Origin: Kaiparowitsia implicata GSE-PSE-MK54-09C
Lineage (GTDB): Bacteria; Cyanobacteriota; Cyanobacteriia; Elainellales; Elainellaceae
Direction of reading: 5' to 3'
Assembly: GCA_019359435.1 (NCBI GenBank)
Contig: JAHHHI010000004.1
Location: 1-48,162 of the forward strand
DNA length: 48,162 bases
Shown: piece by piece, positions 8,687 to 18,113 of the stretch
Position numbering within the stretch: position 1 is the stretch's first letter
Layout of the letters: each line of letters opens with the position of its first letter
Notes under the pieces: model-generated
The model's database searches: none
What the model was told of the DNA's origin: nothing
What the model saw: the letters and a program-made list of their open reading frames with translations, nothing else
Translations under genes and position numbers: made by a program

Positions 8687-10462
8687 ATGACTCAGGTTCC
8701 TTTGGTACGTCTACTCCGCTACGGCAAGCCCTATCAGGTGCAAGTTTGGGGCGCAACGCTCTGCTCTATTTTTCGCACGCTGTTTGATTTAGCGCCGCCT
8801 TATCTGATCGGCGTTGCTGTCGATGTAGTCGTTGAGCAAGAAGCCTCATTGATTGCTCGATTTGGCATTCAAGATCCGCTGACTCAATTATTCGTGCTGT
8901 CGCTGCTGACGATCGCCACCTGGGGTTTAGAATCCCTTAGTCAATATGGAGCCGATAAGCTGTGGCGCAACCTGGCGCAAACCCTGCAACATGAATTACG
9001 AGTCGATACTTATAACCATCTCCAAGAGCTAGATCTCGCCTACTTTGAAGACCACAGCACGGGAACCCTGCTATCCATTCTCAACGACGACATTAACCAG
9101 CTAGAACGGTTCCTCAACTCCGGTGCCCAGGATCTGATCAGCTTCTTCGCACGAGTATGTGCCGTTGGCATCAGCTTTGTGCTGTTGGCTCCCGGTATTG
9201 CTTGGTGGGCAATGGTGCCGATTCCCTTCATTCTTTGGGGAACGTTTCTATTTCAATCTCGTTTGGCTCCTCGTTATGACACCGTGCGTGACCAGGCAGG
9301 GCTGATTAGCGATCGCCTTTCCAATAATCTCTCTGGCATTGCCACGATCAAAAGCTTTACCGCTGAAGCCTATGAGAGCGATCGCGTCTATCAAGAGAGT
9401 GAAGCCTATCGTCGAGGGAATCAAAGAGCGATCGCCCTCAGTGTTGCCTTTCAGCCGTTGATTCGGTTTCTGATTTTACTGGGATTTGTGCTGACGTTGT
9501 ACTTGGGCGGTCGGGAAGTGCTTCAGGGTCGCTTAACGGTAGGTACTTATGGTTTCATGGTGTTTATTGTGCAGGACTTGCTGTGGCCGTTTACTTTTCT
9601 CAGCGAAATCATGGATGAGTATCAACGGGCGATGGCATCGGTGCGGCGCGTCATGGGCTTGCTCGATACTCCGATTGCGATTCCCCATGGCGATCGCGTT
9701 TTACCACTCAGTTCTGTCCACGGAGAAGTTCAATTTGAGGATATAACCTTTGCCTACAACGGTCGTCATCCGGTTCTCAAAGATCTCTCGTTGCAGATTC
9801 CACCCGGAAACACGATCGGAATTGTGGGCGCAACAGGTTCAGGTAAAAGTACACTGGTTAAGCTTTTACTCCGCTTTTATGACGTGCAAAGTGGACGCAT
9901 TCTAATTGATGGCAACGACATTCGAGAACTTCACCTATTGGAGCTAAGACAATGCATTGGCTGGGTGAGTCAGGATGTCTTTCTATTTCACGGCACTGTT
10001 GCCGATAACATTCGCTATGGCAGTCTTAATGCAACTCAGGAGCAGATTATCCACGCGGCAAAACTAGCGGAAGCTCACGACTTTATTGAGCAACTTCCGC
10101 AAGGCTATGACACGATCGTGGGCGAACGGGGACAGAAACTCTCTGGGGGACAACGACAGCGGTTAGCGATCGCCCGTGCCATCCTCAAAGATCCACCAAT
10201 CCTGATTCTGGATGAGGCAACGTCAGCCGTAGATAACGAAACCGAGGCGGCGATTCAGAGATCTCTGGCAAAGATTACGCAAAATAGAACGACGATTGCG
10301 ATCGCCCATCGCCTCTCCACCATTCGCCATGCCGATGGCATCTACGTGATGGACAAGGGGCAAATTGTGGAGCAGGGCACCCACGACGAACTGCTAGAAC
10401 AGGGGGGCATTTACGCAGGCCTCTGGCGGGTGCAGTTGGGGGTGGGGGCGGTCGCAGTTTGA
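8687..10462 (+). CDS. ABC exporter, fused permease and ATPase
   Basis: The 591-residue half-transporter has six predicted membrane helices (about 1-300) and a nucleotide-binding domain with Walker [10 protein letters not shown] (about 380-388), signature LSGGQRQR (about 484) and Walker [10 protein letters not shown] (about 505). It would work as a homodimer in the inner membrane. The frame is open from 8609, but that start lies inside brnT; ATG 8687 (MTQVPLVRLL) fits the family and leaves room for a promoter. It is the intact paralogue of the pseudogene at 121-1895. Position between receptor and permease genes suggests siderophore export; a lipid or drug substrate cannot be excluded. Confidence 0.9.
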   Translation: MTQVPLVRLLRYGKPYQVQVWGATLCSIFRTLFDLAPPYLIGVAVDVVVEQEASLIARFGIQDPLTQLFVLSLLTIATWGLESLSQYGADKLWRNLAQTLQHELRVDTYNHLQELDLAYFEDHSTGTLLSILNDDINQLERFLNSGAQDLISFFARVCAVGISFVLLAPGIAWWAMVPIPFILWGTFLFQSRLAPRYDTVRDQAGLISDRLSNNLSGIATIKSFTAEAYESDRVYQESEAYRRGNQRAIALSVAFQPLIRFLILLGFVLTLYLGGREVLQGRLTVGTYGFMVFIVQDLLWPFTFLSEIMDEYQRAMASVRRVMGLLDTPIAIPHGDRVLPLSSVHGEVQFEDITFAYNGRHPVLKDLSLQIPPGNTIGIVGATGSGKSTLVKLLLRFYDVQSGRILIDGNDIRELHLLELRQCIGWVSQDVFLFHGTVADNIRYGSLNATQEQIIHAAKLAEAHDFIEQLPQGYDTIVGERGQKLSGGQRQRLAIARAILKDPPILILDEATSAVDNETEAAIQRSLAKITQNRTTIAIAHRLSTIRHADGIYVMDKGQIVEQGTHDELLEQGGIYAGLWRVQLGVGAVAV

Positions 10463-10532
10463 TCGGCTTAACCAAGATCCCTAGGTTTTGGCAAAACCCA
10501 GGGATCTGAACCTCTCAGCGGTTGCGTTGGCC

Positions 10533-11591
10533 TTAGGAGGCCGGTCTTCGACCATCGCGGCACAACAACCACAAAAAGTACGGTGTGCCAATCACGGCGG
10601 TAATCACCCCGCAGGGCAGCTCAATCGGTGCAAAGGCGAGGCGTCCTACTAAATCGGCTAGTTCGACAATGCAGGCTCCGGTCAAGGCCGCTACCGGAAC
10701 TAGCCCGATATGGGCTGGCCCAACCATCTGTCGGGCCAGATGTGGGGCCATGAGTCCGACAAAGCCAACATTGCCAGCAGTAGCGACTGATGCTCCGGCT
10801 AAGGCCACGGTGCAGAGCAGCAGCAGGCTGCGAGTCCCCTCCACCCGGCTGCCCAGCCCCTGGGCCAGGTTGTCGCCCAGGTTCAAGGTGTCCAGATCTC
10901 GCGCTAGCACCAGGGTCAGGGGCAGAAAAACCCCCAGCCAGGGCAGCAGCGGCCACAGGTGCTCCCAACTGCGCCCGTAGACGCTGCCGGTGAGCCATAC
11001 CAGCGCTTGGCTGACGTTATAAATATTGCCAAAGGTGATCATCAAACTGGTGAAGGCTCCCGTCAGCGAGGTGAGGCCGATGCCCACCAAAATCAGGCGA
11101 ATGGGAGAGCTGCCGCCGTTCCAGGCTAGGAGGTAGATGGCGATCGCCGCCCCCAGCCCGCCCAAAAACGCGGCGATCGGCAACCAGCCCACTGCCACCT
11201 GCGGGAACAGCACAATCAGCGCCACCGCCACCAAACTCGCTCCTGAGTTAATGCCGATGATTTCGGGTGCCGCCAGCGGATTGCGGGTAATGCCCTGCAA
11301 AATTGTCCCTGCTGTCGCCAGCCCCATGCCCACCAGCAGCGCCACCAGCGCGCGGGGCAGCCGCAGGGTATTCACCACAAAGGCATAGTCAGGGCTGGCC
11401 GAAAATCCCAAGATCGTCTTCACCACCTCCAGCGGCGGCACCGGATACTCGCCTTGACTGACGTTGAATACCAGAGAGAGCAAAGCAATTACCACCAGAG
11501 ATGCCAAAACCAAAGGCACCCGCCGATCAACCCGAAAGGAGAGCGGAAATTGTCGAGGGCGAATGGAGAGCCAGGGTTTTGTAGTGGACAT
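10533..11591 (-). CDS. FecCD-type iron-siderophore ABC importer permease
   Basis: A polytopic inner-membrane protein with about ten hydrophobic segments. FecCD motifs include RLPRALVALLVGMGLATAG, GITRNPLAAPEIIGINSGA and GNVGFVGLMAPHLAR. I set the start at ATG 11591 (MSTTKPWL), giving 352 residues, close to the family norm; an in-frame GTG at 11657 would add 22 residues. It follows the second permease by under 100 bases in the same direction. The two permeases probably form a heterodimeric channel for the siderophore delivered by the lipoprotein at 6631. No ATPase gene adjoins them. Confidence 0.92.
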   Translation of the reverse strand: MSTTKPWLSIRPRQFPLSFRVDRRVPLVLASLVVIALLSLVFNVSQGEYPVPPLEVVKTILGFSASPDYAFVVNTLRLPRALVALLVGMGLATAGTILQGITRNPLAAPEIIGINSGASLVAVALIVLFPQVAVGWLPIAAFLGGLGAAIAIYLLAWNGGSSPIRLILVGIGLTSLTGAFTSLMITFGNIYNVSQALVWLTGSVYGRSWEHLWPLLPWLGVFLPLTLVLARDLDTLNLGDNLAQGLGSRVEGTRSLLLLCTVALAGASVATAGNVGFVGLMAPHLARQMVGPAHIGLVPVAALTGACIVELADLVGRLAFAPIELPCGVITAVIGTPYFLWLLCRDGRRPAS

Positions 11592-11678
11592 GGGGGAGGG
11601 GTTTGAGGTGTCGGGTTTAAAGTTTAAGTTTCGTGGGGTAGCTTCGTAGGTGGGCACCGCCCACCATCAACTTGTGCC

Positions 11679-12707
11679 CTACCGCTTAATCTTCGACCTG
11701 GCCAAGTAGATAAAAAACGGTGCTCCCACCAGCGCCGTCATGATCCCTACCGGCAGCTCCTGGGGTCGAATCACCAAGCGCGCGACAGTGTCGGCGACCG
11801 ATAGCAAGATCCCCCCAGCGATCATGGAGTAGGGCAAAATCCAGCGGTAATCGACGCCGACGGCGAAGCGCACGACGTGGGGTACGACCAACCCCACAAA
11901 GCCAATCGGCCCAGCCAGGGCAACAGCGCTGCCTGCCAAAAGCACCACCATAATGGCGGCGGCGACCTTCACCCATCCCGTATTCAGCCCTAGCCCCTGG
12001 GCTACATCTTCGCCCAGGCCCATCAGGGTAAGTTGTCGTCCGAGGGCTAGGGACCCGACCAAGCCCACTGCAATGTAGGGCAGTATCGGCATGATGGCGG
12101 CAATATCTTGCCCGGCCAGCGACCCGGCCAGCCAAAAGCGAATTTCATCCAACGTGCGCTGGCTGAGAATGAGAATGCCTGTGGTGAGGGAGCTGAGCAG
12201 GTAGGAAAGCGCGGCCCCGGCGATCACTAGCTTCAGCGGCGTCAGGCCACTGCGACCCATGGAGCCGAGCCAGTAGACGGTAATGGCGGCGATCGCAGCC
12301 CCGCCAAAGGCAAACCCCACGTAGCTGCCACCGCTGCCGCGCAAAAACACCGCCAGCACCATCGCCAATGCCGCCCCCACATTAATGCCGAGGATGTCAG
12401 GTGCCGCCAGCGGATTGCGCGTTAGCCCCTGGGTAATGGCTCCGGCCACCGCCAGCGCCGCCCCCACCACCACTGCCAAAATCGCCCTCGGCAGCCGCAC
12501 CGTGCGAATAATCAGATGCTCCGTCGAGCCGTCGAATTGAAAGATGGCCTGCCACACGGTGCCCGGCGCAATATCCGCCGCCCCCAGCAAAACGCTGCCT
12601 AACAGGCAGGCCAGCAAAAGGCCACCGCCCAAACACAACCCCAATGTTAGGGATATAGGCGATTTAGAGAAAGCCAAAGGCTGCGATCGCACCATCTTTG
12701 CATGCAT
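11679..12707 (-). CDS. FecCD-type iron-siderophore ABC importer permease
   Basis: The 342-residue protein shows the same family signatures as its neighbour: RLPRAILAVVVGAALAVAG, GLTRNPLAAPDILGINVGA and GPIGFVGLVVPHVVR, with about ten membrane segments. It begins 37 bases after exbD, so exbB, exbD and both permeases are likely one leftward transcript. Coding sequence here is clearly GC-rich compared with the receptor gene. It would pair with the next permease as the membrane part of the siderophore importer. Confidence 0.92.
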   Translation of the reverse strand: MHAKMVRSQPLAFSKSPISLTLGLCLGGGLLLACLLGSVLLGAADIAPGTVWQAIFQFDGSTEHLIIRTVRLPRAILAVVVGAALAVAGAITQGLTRNPLAAPDILGINVGAALAMVLAVFLRGSGGSYVGFAFGGAAIAAITVYWLGSMGRSGLTPLKLVIAGAALSYLLSSLTTGILILSQRTLDEIRFWLAGSLAGQDIAAIMPILPYIAVGLVGSLALGRQLTLMGLGEDVAQGLGLNTGWVKVAAAIMVVLLAGSAVALAGPIGFVGLVVPHVVRFAVGVDYRWILPYSMIAGGILLSVADTVARLVIRPQELPVGIMTALVGAPFFIYLARSKIKR

Positions 12708-12744
12708 ATCAATTCACAGAAAAATGCCGAACAGTCCCATTCCC

Positions 12745-13152
12745 CTACTCCGGCTGTCGCGTCGCAATCCCCAACGTTGCCCCCTCAATCTCCCGCAGCT
12801 CATCCATGATCGCGATCACACGACCGTGGCTAACGGCTTCATCGGCATTGATCACAATCACCGATTCCTGAGTGCGACCCATCAGGTCGCGCACGTCAGC
12901 TTGGAGATTTTCGAGGGCGATCGCCTCCCGATTTAGGGCAATATCCCCCGACTCTTCTACCGTCACCGTAATCCGAGTTCGCTCCTGCACCTCGGCACTA
13001 GCAGACTTCGGCAGATTTACAGGCAGCGATTCTGAGCGGGTGAGGAACAGGCTCGAAATAATGAAAAACGTCAAAATCGCAAAGATGACATCGATCATCG
13101 GCACAATGTTGAGTTCAAAGTCTTCTTCGGGTTCGTCGGGGAGGTAGGACAT
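12745..13152 (-). CDS. exbD: ExbD/TolR-family biopolymer transport protein
   Basis: The 135-residue protein has the ExbD plan: a short cytoplasmic N-terminus, one membrane helix (FELNIVPMIDVIFAILTFF) carrying the conserved proton-path aspartate in MIDVIF, and a small periplasmic domain. With ExbB it converts proton-motive force into movement of TonB. It lies downstream of exbB in the same direction, after a 133-base gap, and just before the permeases. Confidence 0.92.
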   Translation of the reverse strand: MSYLPDEPEEDFELNIVPMIDVIFAILTFFIISSLFLTRSESLPVNLPKSASAEVQERTRITVTVEESGDIALNREAIALENLQADVRDLMGRTQESVIVINADEAVSHGRVIAIMDELREIEGATLGIATRQPE

Positions 13153-13285
13153 GGGAAGGGGAAGTGAATAGGGAAGGAGTGGGAGAGTTTTGTTCGCGCA
13201 GCGTCTCCGAAGGAGAAATCTTGGAGATTTTGAATGTTAAGTTTTGAATTAAAGCTCTACTGAGAGAACTTAAAACTCTGTTCAC

Positions 13286-13933
13286 CTACCTAGCAAAGGT
13301 CTCTTCCTTAAGCTGGCTCTGCCGTTCGTAATGGGTTTCGTAGAGAATCTCAAACTGGCCGCCGTACTCTTGAATCAGCGCGATCTGGCGTTTGTAGAAG
13401 CCGCGAAACAGATTGGCGAACAGCAGCGTACCAATGGCGACGACTAATCCAGCAGCGGTAGACACCAGAGCTTCGCTAATGCCGCCGGTTACTGCATTAG
13501 CATTGGCTCCAATGTCGCCCAACTGAATGGCGGCAAACGACGCAATTAATCCAAGAATGGTGCCCAGCAGCCCTAGCAGCGGAGCGACGCTAATAATGGT
13601 GGCAAAGACAGTGTTAAACCGGCGCAAGTGGGGCAGTTCGGCCTGCATGGCGCTGGCTAGAGCCAAGTGAAACTGCTTGGGGCTGGCCCCTTCAATGTCC
13701 AGCGCTTCGAGAAAAATGCGGGCGATTGGCAAGTTAACGTTCTGCCGCAGTTTGGGGTACACATCCATGGGCGCTTGCCGATAGGTGTGCAAAATGTCTT
13801 GCATCACCGGGCGTTGGCGGCGGTTGATACGAAACCAGAAAAGGGAGCGCTCGATGATCAGGGCGATCGCCAAAACCGAAAACCCCAGCAGCGGCCACAT
13901 AACAATGCCCCCTGCCGCAAAAATAGTACCCAT
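13286..13933 (-). CDS. exbB: ExbB/TolQ/MotA-family proton channel protein
   Basis: The 215-residue protein has three hydrophobic segments: one near the start (MWPLLGFSVLAIALIIERS) and two in the conserved core (SVAPLLGLLGTILGLIASF and ISEALVSTAAGLVVAIGTL). These are hallmarks of ExbB-type stators. It would form a pentameric inner-membrane channel around ExbD and drive TonB. It is the first gene of the leftward unit and is divergent from tonB across a 330-base gap, so the whole energising complex is encoded together. Confidence 0.93.
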   Translation of the reverse strand: MGTIFAAGGIVMWPLLGFSVLAIALIIERSLFWFRINRRQRPVMQDILHTYRQAPMDVYPKLRQNVNLPIARIFLEALDIEGASPKQFHLALASAMQAELPHLRRFNTVFATIISVAPLLGLLGTILGLIASFAAIQLGDIGANANAVTGGISEALVSTAAGLVVAIGTLLFANLFRGFYKRQIALIQEYGGQFEILYETHYERQSQLKEETFAR

Positions 13934-14263
13934 AGGCCTCTAATTGAATCTAATTGAAAAAGAGTGTCAAAAGGTATTGACTCTGATTTGAGAGACAATG
14001 TCAAGTCTTAGTTGGAAATGCTGGCATTGCAATGTCCAGGTATGGATTTCAGATAGAGCCGTTAGGGCAGAGGCTTTGTTAGCGGCTAAAAACCTAAAAC
14101 TCTTTTAGAACAGATATTTCACCGCCAGAAAAGGAACCCAATTTTATATCCAAAAAGATGCGCTGAAGATGCGCTCTGTCCAAACTTTGGCTTTTACCTA
14201 ATGCTATTCTTTATCAATCGTCTAGAATAGCTAAGACGATTTTTGTTCTTTAGGCAATTGATC
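13934..14263. promoter_or_regulatory. divergent exbB/tonB intergenic region
   Basis: This 330-base gap must hold promoters for both directions. An AT-rich stretch near 14200-14225 (TATTCTTTATCAATC) loosely resembles half of a Fur box and lies about 40-60 bases before the tonB start. No clear dyad, terminator or small gene was seen. Iron control is expected from gene content but is not proven by the sequence. Confidence 0.35.
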
Positions 14264-15868
14264 ATGAGCCTTTCAGAAATCTGCGTCCAACAGCATGAGC
14301 ACGAGCAGAAAAAGCTGAAAAGACTCCTGCTTTGGGGACTTGTGGGGTCCCTGGGTGCCCACGGGATAGCGCTTAGCCTCAGCCAGTTCAACGTTTGGCA
14401 AGCAGCCACCGATGAGGTATCGCCCATTGAGCTGATTGTTACTGACTCCCCAACCGAGCCACTGCCCGACGATTTAGAGGTCTTGCCCGACCCAGCCCAG
14501 CCCGCCGAACTCAGTACCCAAACCAACGACCCAGCAGCGGCGACAGCCAGTGCCCCACCGCGCGCGGCGGTAGTAGCTCCGCCTGCGCCAGTGGCACCTC
14601 CAGTAGAGCCGATCGCCCCAGACAGTCCAGAACCGCTGGAGAACACCCAGGCAGAATCAGCCTTAGAAGAACCCCAGCCCAATGTCGAGGAAGAGGCTCC
14701 CACCAGCGAAGCCGAAGCCGCCGAGGTAGCTGAAGACCTCCCAGACGATGTCGAAGAAGATGTCGAGCCGGAAGCCGTAGCCACTGAACCCACTGAGTCT
14801 CAGTTCGAGCGGCTGCGCAACCTGCAGCAGCAGCTACGCGAGTCCCGGGCCGACAGGGGCACCAGCACTACCGCCGCGCCCACCGAGTCCGCTACCGCTG
14901 GCGCTGGCACCGTCCCCAATGCGCCTGCGGGCGATCGCCCTGGGGTCGCGGCGGCCCCCTCAACCACCAACGGCAGCGGTCAGGGCCAAGGGTCGCGCAC
15001 CGTAGCTTGTCAAAACTGCGTGCGCCCCAGTTATCCCCGGAGCGCCCTTGATGCCGGGGCCGAGGGGCAACCCATGGTGAGCGTTGATATCAACCCTGAC
15101 GGCAGCGTGCGCAGTGTTACCCTCACTCGCTCCAGCGGCAATGCAGAAATCGACCAGGCCGCTATCCAAGCTGCTAGAAACTCCCGCTTTCAACCCGTCA
15201 CGGGTGGTGCCAGCGTGCCCATCGAGTATGATCTGACCATCGAAGGGTCGCGCCGCAACCGCGATGCCCGCCGCCGAGGTGAGCGCCAAACCGTGGATGT
15301 ACCTCCTGAGCCAACCCCTGCAACCGAGACAGCGGATACTCCCCCCGCTGCGGACACCTTTCCAAACCCTGACCCCTCAGAGGATGGTGCAGAGGATGCC
15401 CCCGCAACGCCATCTGCTGCTTCAGATGCCTCTGAGATAGAGCCCTCTGAGACAGAGGCATCTGGGTCAGAGCCTTCCGAAACAGAGTCCTCTGAATCAG
15501 AGCCTTCCGAAACAGAGTCCTCTGAATCAGAGCCAGAGCCTGCGACCGCGACAGAATCTGCCCCGACACCCCCAATAGCACCGAGCCAAAACGACCCAGT
15601 GCCAGCGCCGGAACCAACTCCTTCCCCGGTTAATCAGACGCCAACTCCGGCTGCACCGCCTCCATCTGCGCCTCCGGCCACCGTGAGTCCGCCAATTCCA
15701 GCGGCTCCCCGGCCAACTCCAGCGGCTCCTCCTCCAGCGCCACTGGCTCCCCGGCCAATTCCAGCGGCTCCCCGGCCAACTCCAGCGGCTCCTCCACCAG
15801 CGCCACTAGATCTCCTACCAACTCCACCAGCTCCAGCGGCTCCTCCATCAACTGAGTCAGGAGAATGA
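14264..15868 (+). CDS. tonB: TonB energy transducer with a long C-terminal low-complexity extension
   Basis: The 534-residue protein has a cytoplasmic start, one membrane anchor near LLWGLVGSLGAHGIALSL (about 25-42), a Pro/Glu/Ala-rich periplasmic spacer, and a TonB C-terminal domain at roughly 250-330 (RPSYPRSALDAGAEGQPMV, INPDGSVRSVTLTRSSGN, AARNSRFQPV). Unusually, the fold is followed by about 200 residues of disorder: Ser/Glu repeats (SETESSESEP) then PAAPPPAP repeats. Most TonB proteins end with the domain. ATG 14264 is preferred over the upstream in-frame TTG at 14243. It would span the periplasm and pull on the TonB box of the receptor, powered by ExbB-ExbD encoded divergently. Confidence 0.88.
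   Translation: MSLSEICVQQHEHEQKKLKRLLLWGLVGSLGAHGIALSLSQFNVWQAATDEVSPIELIVTDSPTEPLPDDLEVLPDPAQPAELSTQTNDPAAATASAPPRAAVVAPPAPVAPPVEPIAPDSPEPLENTQAESALEEPQPNVEEEAPTSEAEAAEVAEDLPDDVEEDVEPEAVATEPTESQFERLRNLQQQLRESRADRGTSTTAAPTESATAGAGTVPNAPAGDRPGVAAAPSTTNGSGQGQGSRTVACQNCVRPSYPRSALDAGAEGQPMVSVDINPDGSVRSVTLTRSSGNAEIDQAAIQAARNSRFQPVTGGASVPIEYDLTIEGSRRNRDARRRGERQTVDVPPEPTPATETADTPPAADTFPNPDPSEDGAEDAPATPSAASDASEIEPSETEASGSEPSETESSESEPSETESSESEPEPATATESAPTPPIAPSQNDPVPAPEPTPSPVNQTPTPAAPPPSAPPATVSPPIPAAPRPTPAAPPPAPLAPRPIPAAPRPTPAAPPPAPLDLLPTPPAPAAPPSTESGE
15460..15850 (+). repeat. tandem repeats inside the tonB 3' end
   Basis: Two in-frame arrays are visible. Near 15465-15540 a 30-base unit encoding SESEPSETES repeats about twice, and at about 15690-15830 units encoding PAAPRPTPAAPPPAPLAPR repeat nearly exactly. 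Such arrays can change length by slippage without breaking the frame. Confidence 0.75.
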
Positions 15869-16174
15869 AACCGCATCATTATTACCCAATTACCCACTGA
15901 ATTAGACCCATTTCAAATGGGCTTGGTGGGCATCTTTGGGGACTCAACCTGCAAGCGTTTGCAGGCGCAGGTCGTCTCATCCAAAAGTATGACCTGAATA
16001 CCACTACCCTGACGAAAGCAATCAGGCTTTGTCAAGTTCTATTTTTGTGAGATTGCGTTAGGGGTTGGCTAGGTCAGACCGCTGGCTTCTGCCGAGACGT
16101 GGTGTTGAGTCGCGGCATCCGTGCCGTAAGATCAGAGCTTATCGGCACTTGTTTAGAATGACTGGCGATCGCCC
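15869..16174. other. tonB-ilvA intergenic region, about 300 bases
   Basis: A short dyad CCCATTTCAAATGGG lies about 35 bases after the tonB stop and might act as a weak terminator, although no T tract follows. The rest presumably holds the ilvA promoter. No conserved RNA leader or small ORF could be supported. Confidence 0.35.
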
Positions 16175-17686
16175 ATGCTGTGTGACTATCTGCAACTCAT
16201 CCTCACTGCTCGGGTTTACGATGTCGCGCAAGAAACGCCGCTTGACCTCGCGCCCAATCTATCGGCTCGACTCGACAATCGACTGCTGCTCAAGCGAGAA
16301 GACATGCAGTCGGTCTTTTCCTTTAAGCTGCGCGGCGCCTATAACAAAATGGCGAAGCTGCCGCCCGATGTGCTGCGCCAAGGGGTGATTGCGGCCTCTG
16401 CGGGCAACCATGCGCAGGGGGTCGCGCTGGGAGCGCGGCAGTTGGGAACCTCTGCCATTATCGTGATGCCCATCACGACACCCCAGGTCAAGATTGATGC
16501 CGTGCGATCGCGCGGAGGCGAAGTAGTGCTGTGGGGCGAAACCTTTGACGAAGCCCATACCCACGCCCGCCAACTCGAGCAAGAAAAAGGACTAACCTTC
16601 ATTCATCCATTTGATGACCCGGATGTAATTGCGGGGCAGGGCACCATTGGCATGGAGATTTTGCGGCAGTATCAGCAGCCCATCCACGCTATATTTGTGG
16701 CGATTGGCGGCGGGGGCTTGATTTCGGGCATCGCCGCCTACGTTAAGCGCATCCGTCCTGATATCAAAATCATTGGCGTAGAACCCATAGATTCTGACGC
16801 GATGTATCAGTCTCTCAAAGTGGGTCGTCGGGTGAGGTTGCCTCAGGTGGGGATGTTTGCCGATGGGGTGGCGGTGCGCGAAGTGGGGCAAGAAACCTTT
16901 TGGCTGTGCCAGCAGTATGTAGACGACATTGTGCGCGTCAGCACCGATGACATCTGCGCCGCCATCAAAGACATTTTTGAAGATACTCGCTCGATTATGG
17001 AGCCTGCTGGCGCGCTGGCGATCGCCGGAGCCAAAGCCTATGTTGAACGCGAGGGTATCAGCGGAGAAACTCTGGTAGCAGTTGCCTGTGGAGCCAACAT
17101 GAACTTTGATCGGCTGCGCTTTGTTGCAGAACGAGCAGAACTGGGCGAACGCCGCGAGGCAATTTTTGCCGTTACTATTCCAGAAGAACCCGGAAGCCTG
17201 CGCCGCTTTTGCGAATGCATCGGCAAGCGCAACCTCACGGAATTTAACTATCGTATTGCCGATGAGCGCGCCGCCCACATTTTTGTCGGGGTGCAAATTG
17301 CCAACCGCGCCGATGCGACGACGATGGTAAAAACCTTTGAGCAGTGCGGCTTCAAAACCTTGGATCTAACCGATGATGAGCTGACCAAGCTGCACCTGCG
17401 CCATATGGTGGGGGGGCGATCGCCCCTAGCCCACAATGAACTGCTCTACCGATTTGAGTTTCCCGAACGCCCGGGTGCCCTCATGAAGTTTGTCTCCTCC
17501 ATGAGCCCCAACTGGAACATCAGCCTATTCCACTACCGCAATAACGGCGCTGACTATGGGCGCATCGTCGTGGGGATGCAGGTGCCCCCTGCGGAAATGA
17601 ATGAGTGGCAGGCCTTTCTCGACACCCTCGGCTACCGCTATTGGGATGAGAATCAAAATCCAGCCTATCGACTCTTTCTCGGTTGA
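16175..17686 (+). CDS. ilvA: threonine ammonia-lyase, biosynthetic
   Basis: The enzyme deaminates L-threonine to 2-oxobutanoate, the first step of isoleucine synthesis, using pyridoxal phosphate. The PLP lysine sits in SFKLRGAYNKM (about residue 50), AASAGNHAQGVA follows, and the phosphate-binding glycine loop is AIGGGGLISG. The 503-residue length and two C-terminal ACT-like regulatory repeats (EEPGSLRRFCECIG and FPERPGALMKFVSSM) identify the feedback-inhibited biosynthetic type. The start MLCDYLQLILTARVYDVA matches the family N-terminus. The stop lies 4 bases from the end of the convergent gene at 17691. Confidence 0.97.
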   Translation: MLCDYLQLILTARVYDVAQETPLDLAPNLSARLDNRLLLKREDMQSVFSFKLRGAYNKMAKLPPDVLRQGVIAASAGNHAQGVALGARQLGTSAIIVMPITTPQVKIDAVRSRGGEVVLWGETFDEAHTHARQLEQEKGLTFIHPFDDPDVIAGQGTIGMEILRQYQQPIHAIFVAIGGGGLISGIAAYVKRIRPDIKIIGVEPIDSDAMYQSLKVGRRVRLPQVGMFADGVAVREVGQETFWLCQQYVDDIVRVSTDDICAAIKDIFEDTRSIMEPAGALAIAGAKAYVEREGISGETLVAVACGANMNFDRLRFVAERAELGERREAIFAVTIPEEPGSLRRFCECIGKRNLTEFNYRIADERAAHIFVGVQIANRADATTMVKTFEQCGFKTLDLTDDELTKLHLRHMVGGRSPLAHNELLYRFEFPERPGALMKFVSSMSPNWNISLFHYRNNGADYGRIVVGMQVPPAEMNEWQAFLDTLGYRYWDENQNPAYRLFLG

Positions 17687-17690
17687 TCCA

Positions 17691-18113
17691 TTACGAATCA
17701 GCGCTGCCGTCTGCCGTTGGGTTCTGAATGCGCTGCTCAATATCCTCAAGCGTTTGCAGCACCAATCGGCGTGCTTGGAGCTGCCAACCTCGCTGCTGAA
17801 TCTTGATGGCAGCAAATCCACCCAACGCCGTCGCCAAAAAATCCACAGGCTGCATAAACGAAATACCCAACAGCAGCCCCAGCCCCGCAATGCCCCAAAA
17901 CGGCAGCGCCGCTGTTTGCCGCTGCTGCTCAATCACCTGACTGATTGGGTCGGTGGGCATCTCAGCTTGCAGGGTTTCTCTGATTTGCCGCTGCTCAGCG
18001 AGTGGCACCGAAATGCCGATCTTGCGCCGCAGTTTCTCAATCTTGCGGGCGGTAGTGCTATATTGCGTCAGCTCATCTTCTGCCATGAGGATGAGGCGTT
18101 CAAGTTGTGCCAT
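17691..18113 (-). CDS. conserved hypothetical protein with a coiled-coil and one membrane hairpin
   Basis: I do not recognise a named family. The start is set at MAQLERLILMAEDEL because an AGG lies a few bases before that ATG; the frame extends 20 residues further upstream. The 140-residue product has a charged helical first half (about 1-70) probably forming a coiled coil, then a hydrophobic stretch FWGIAGLGLLLGISFMQPV with a second, weaker one (FLATALGGFAAI), and a basic helical tail. It converges on ilvA with 4 bases between stops. Membrane association is likely; function is unknown. Confidence 0.65.
   Translation of the reverse strand: MAQLERLILMAEDELTQYSTTARKIEKLRRKIGISVPLAEQRQIRETLQAEMPTDPISQVIEQQRQTAALPFWGIAGLGLLLGISFMQPVDFLATALGGFAAIKIQQRGWQLQARRLVLQTLEDIEQRIQNPTADGSADS

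Noticed and set aside
15460-15850. Repeats in tonB as a CRISPR-like array
   Set aside because: They are in frame, of protein-coding character and directly adjacent, without unique spacers.
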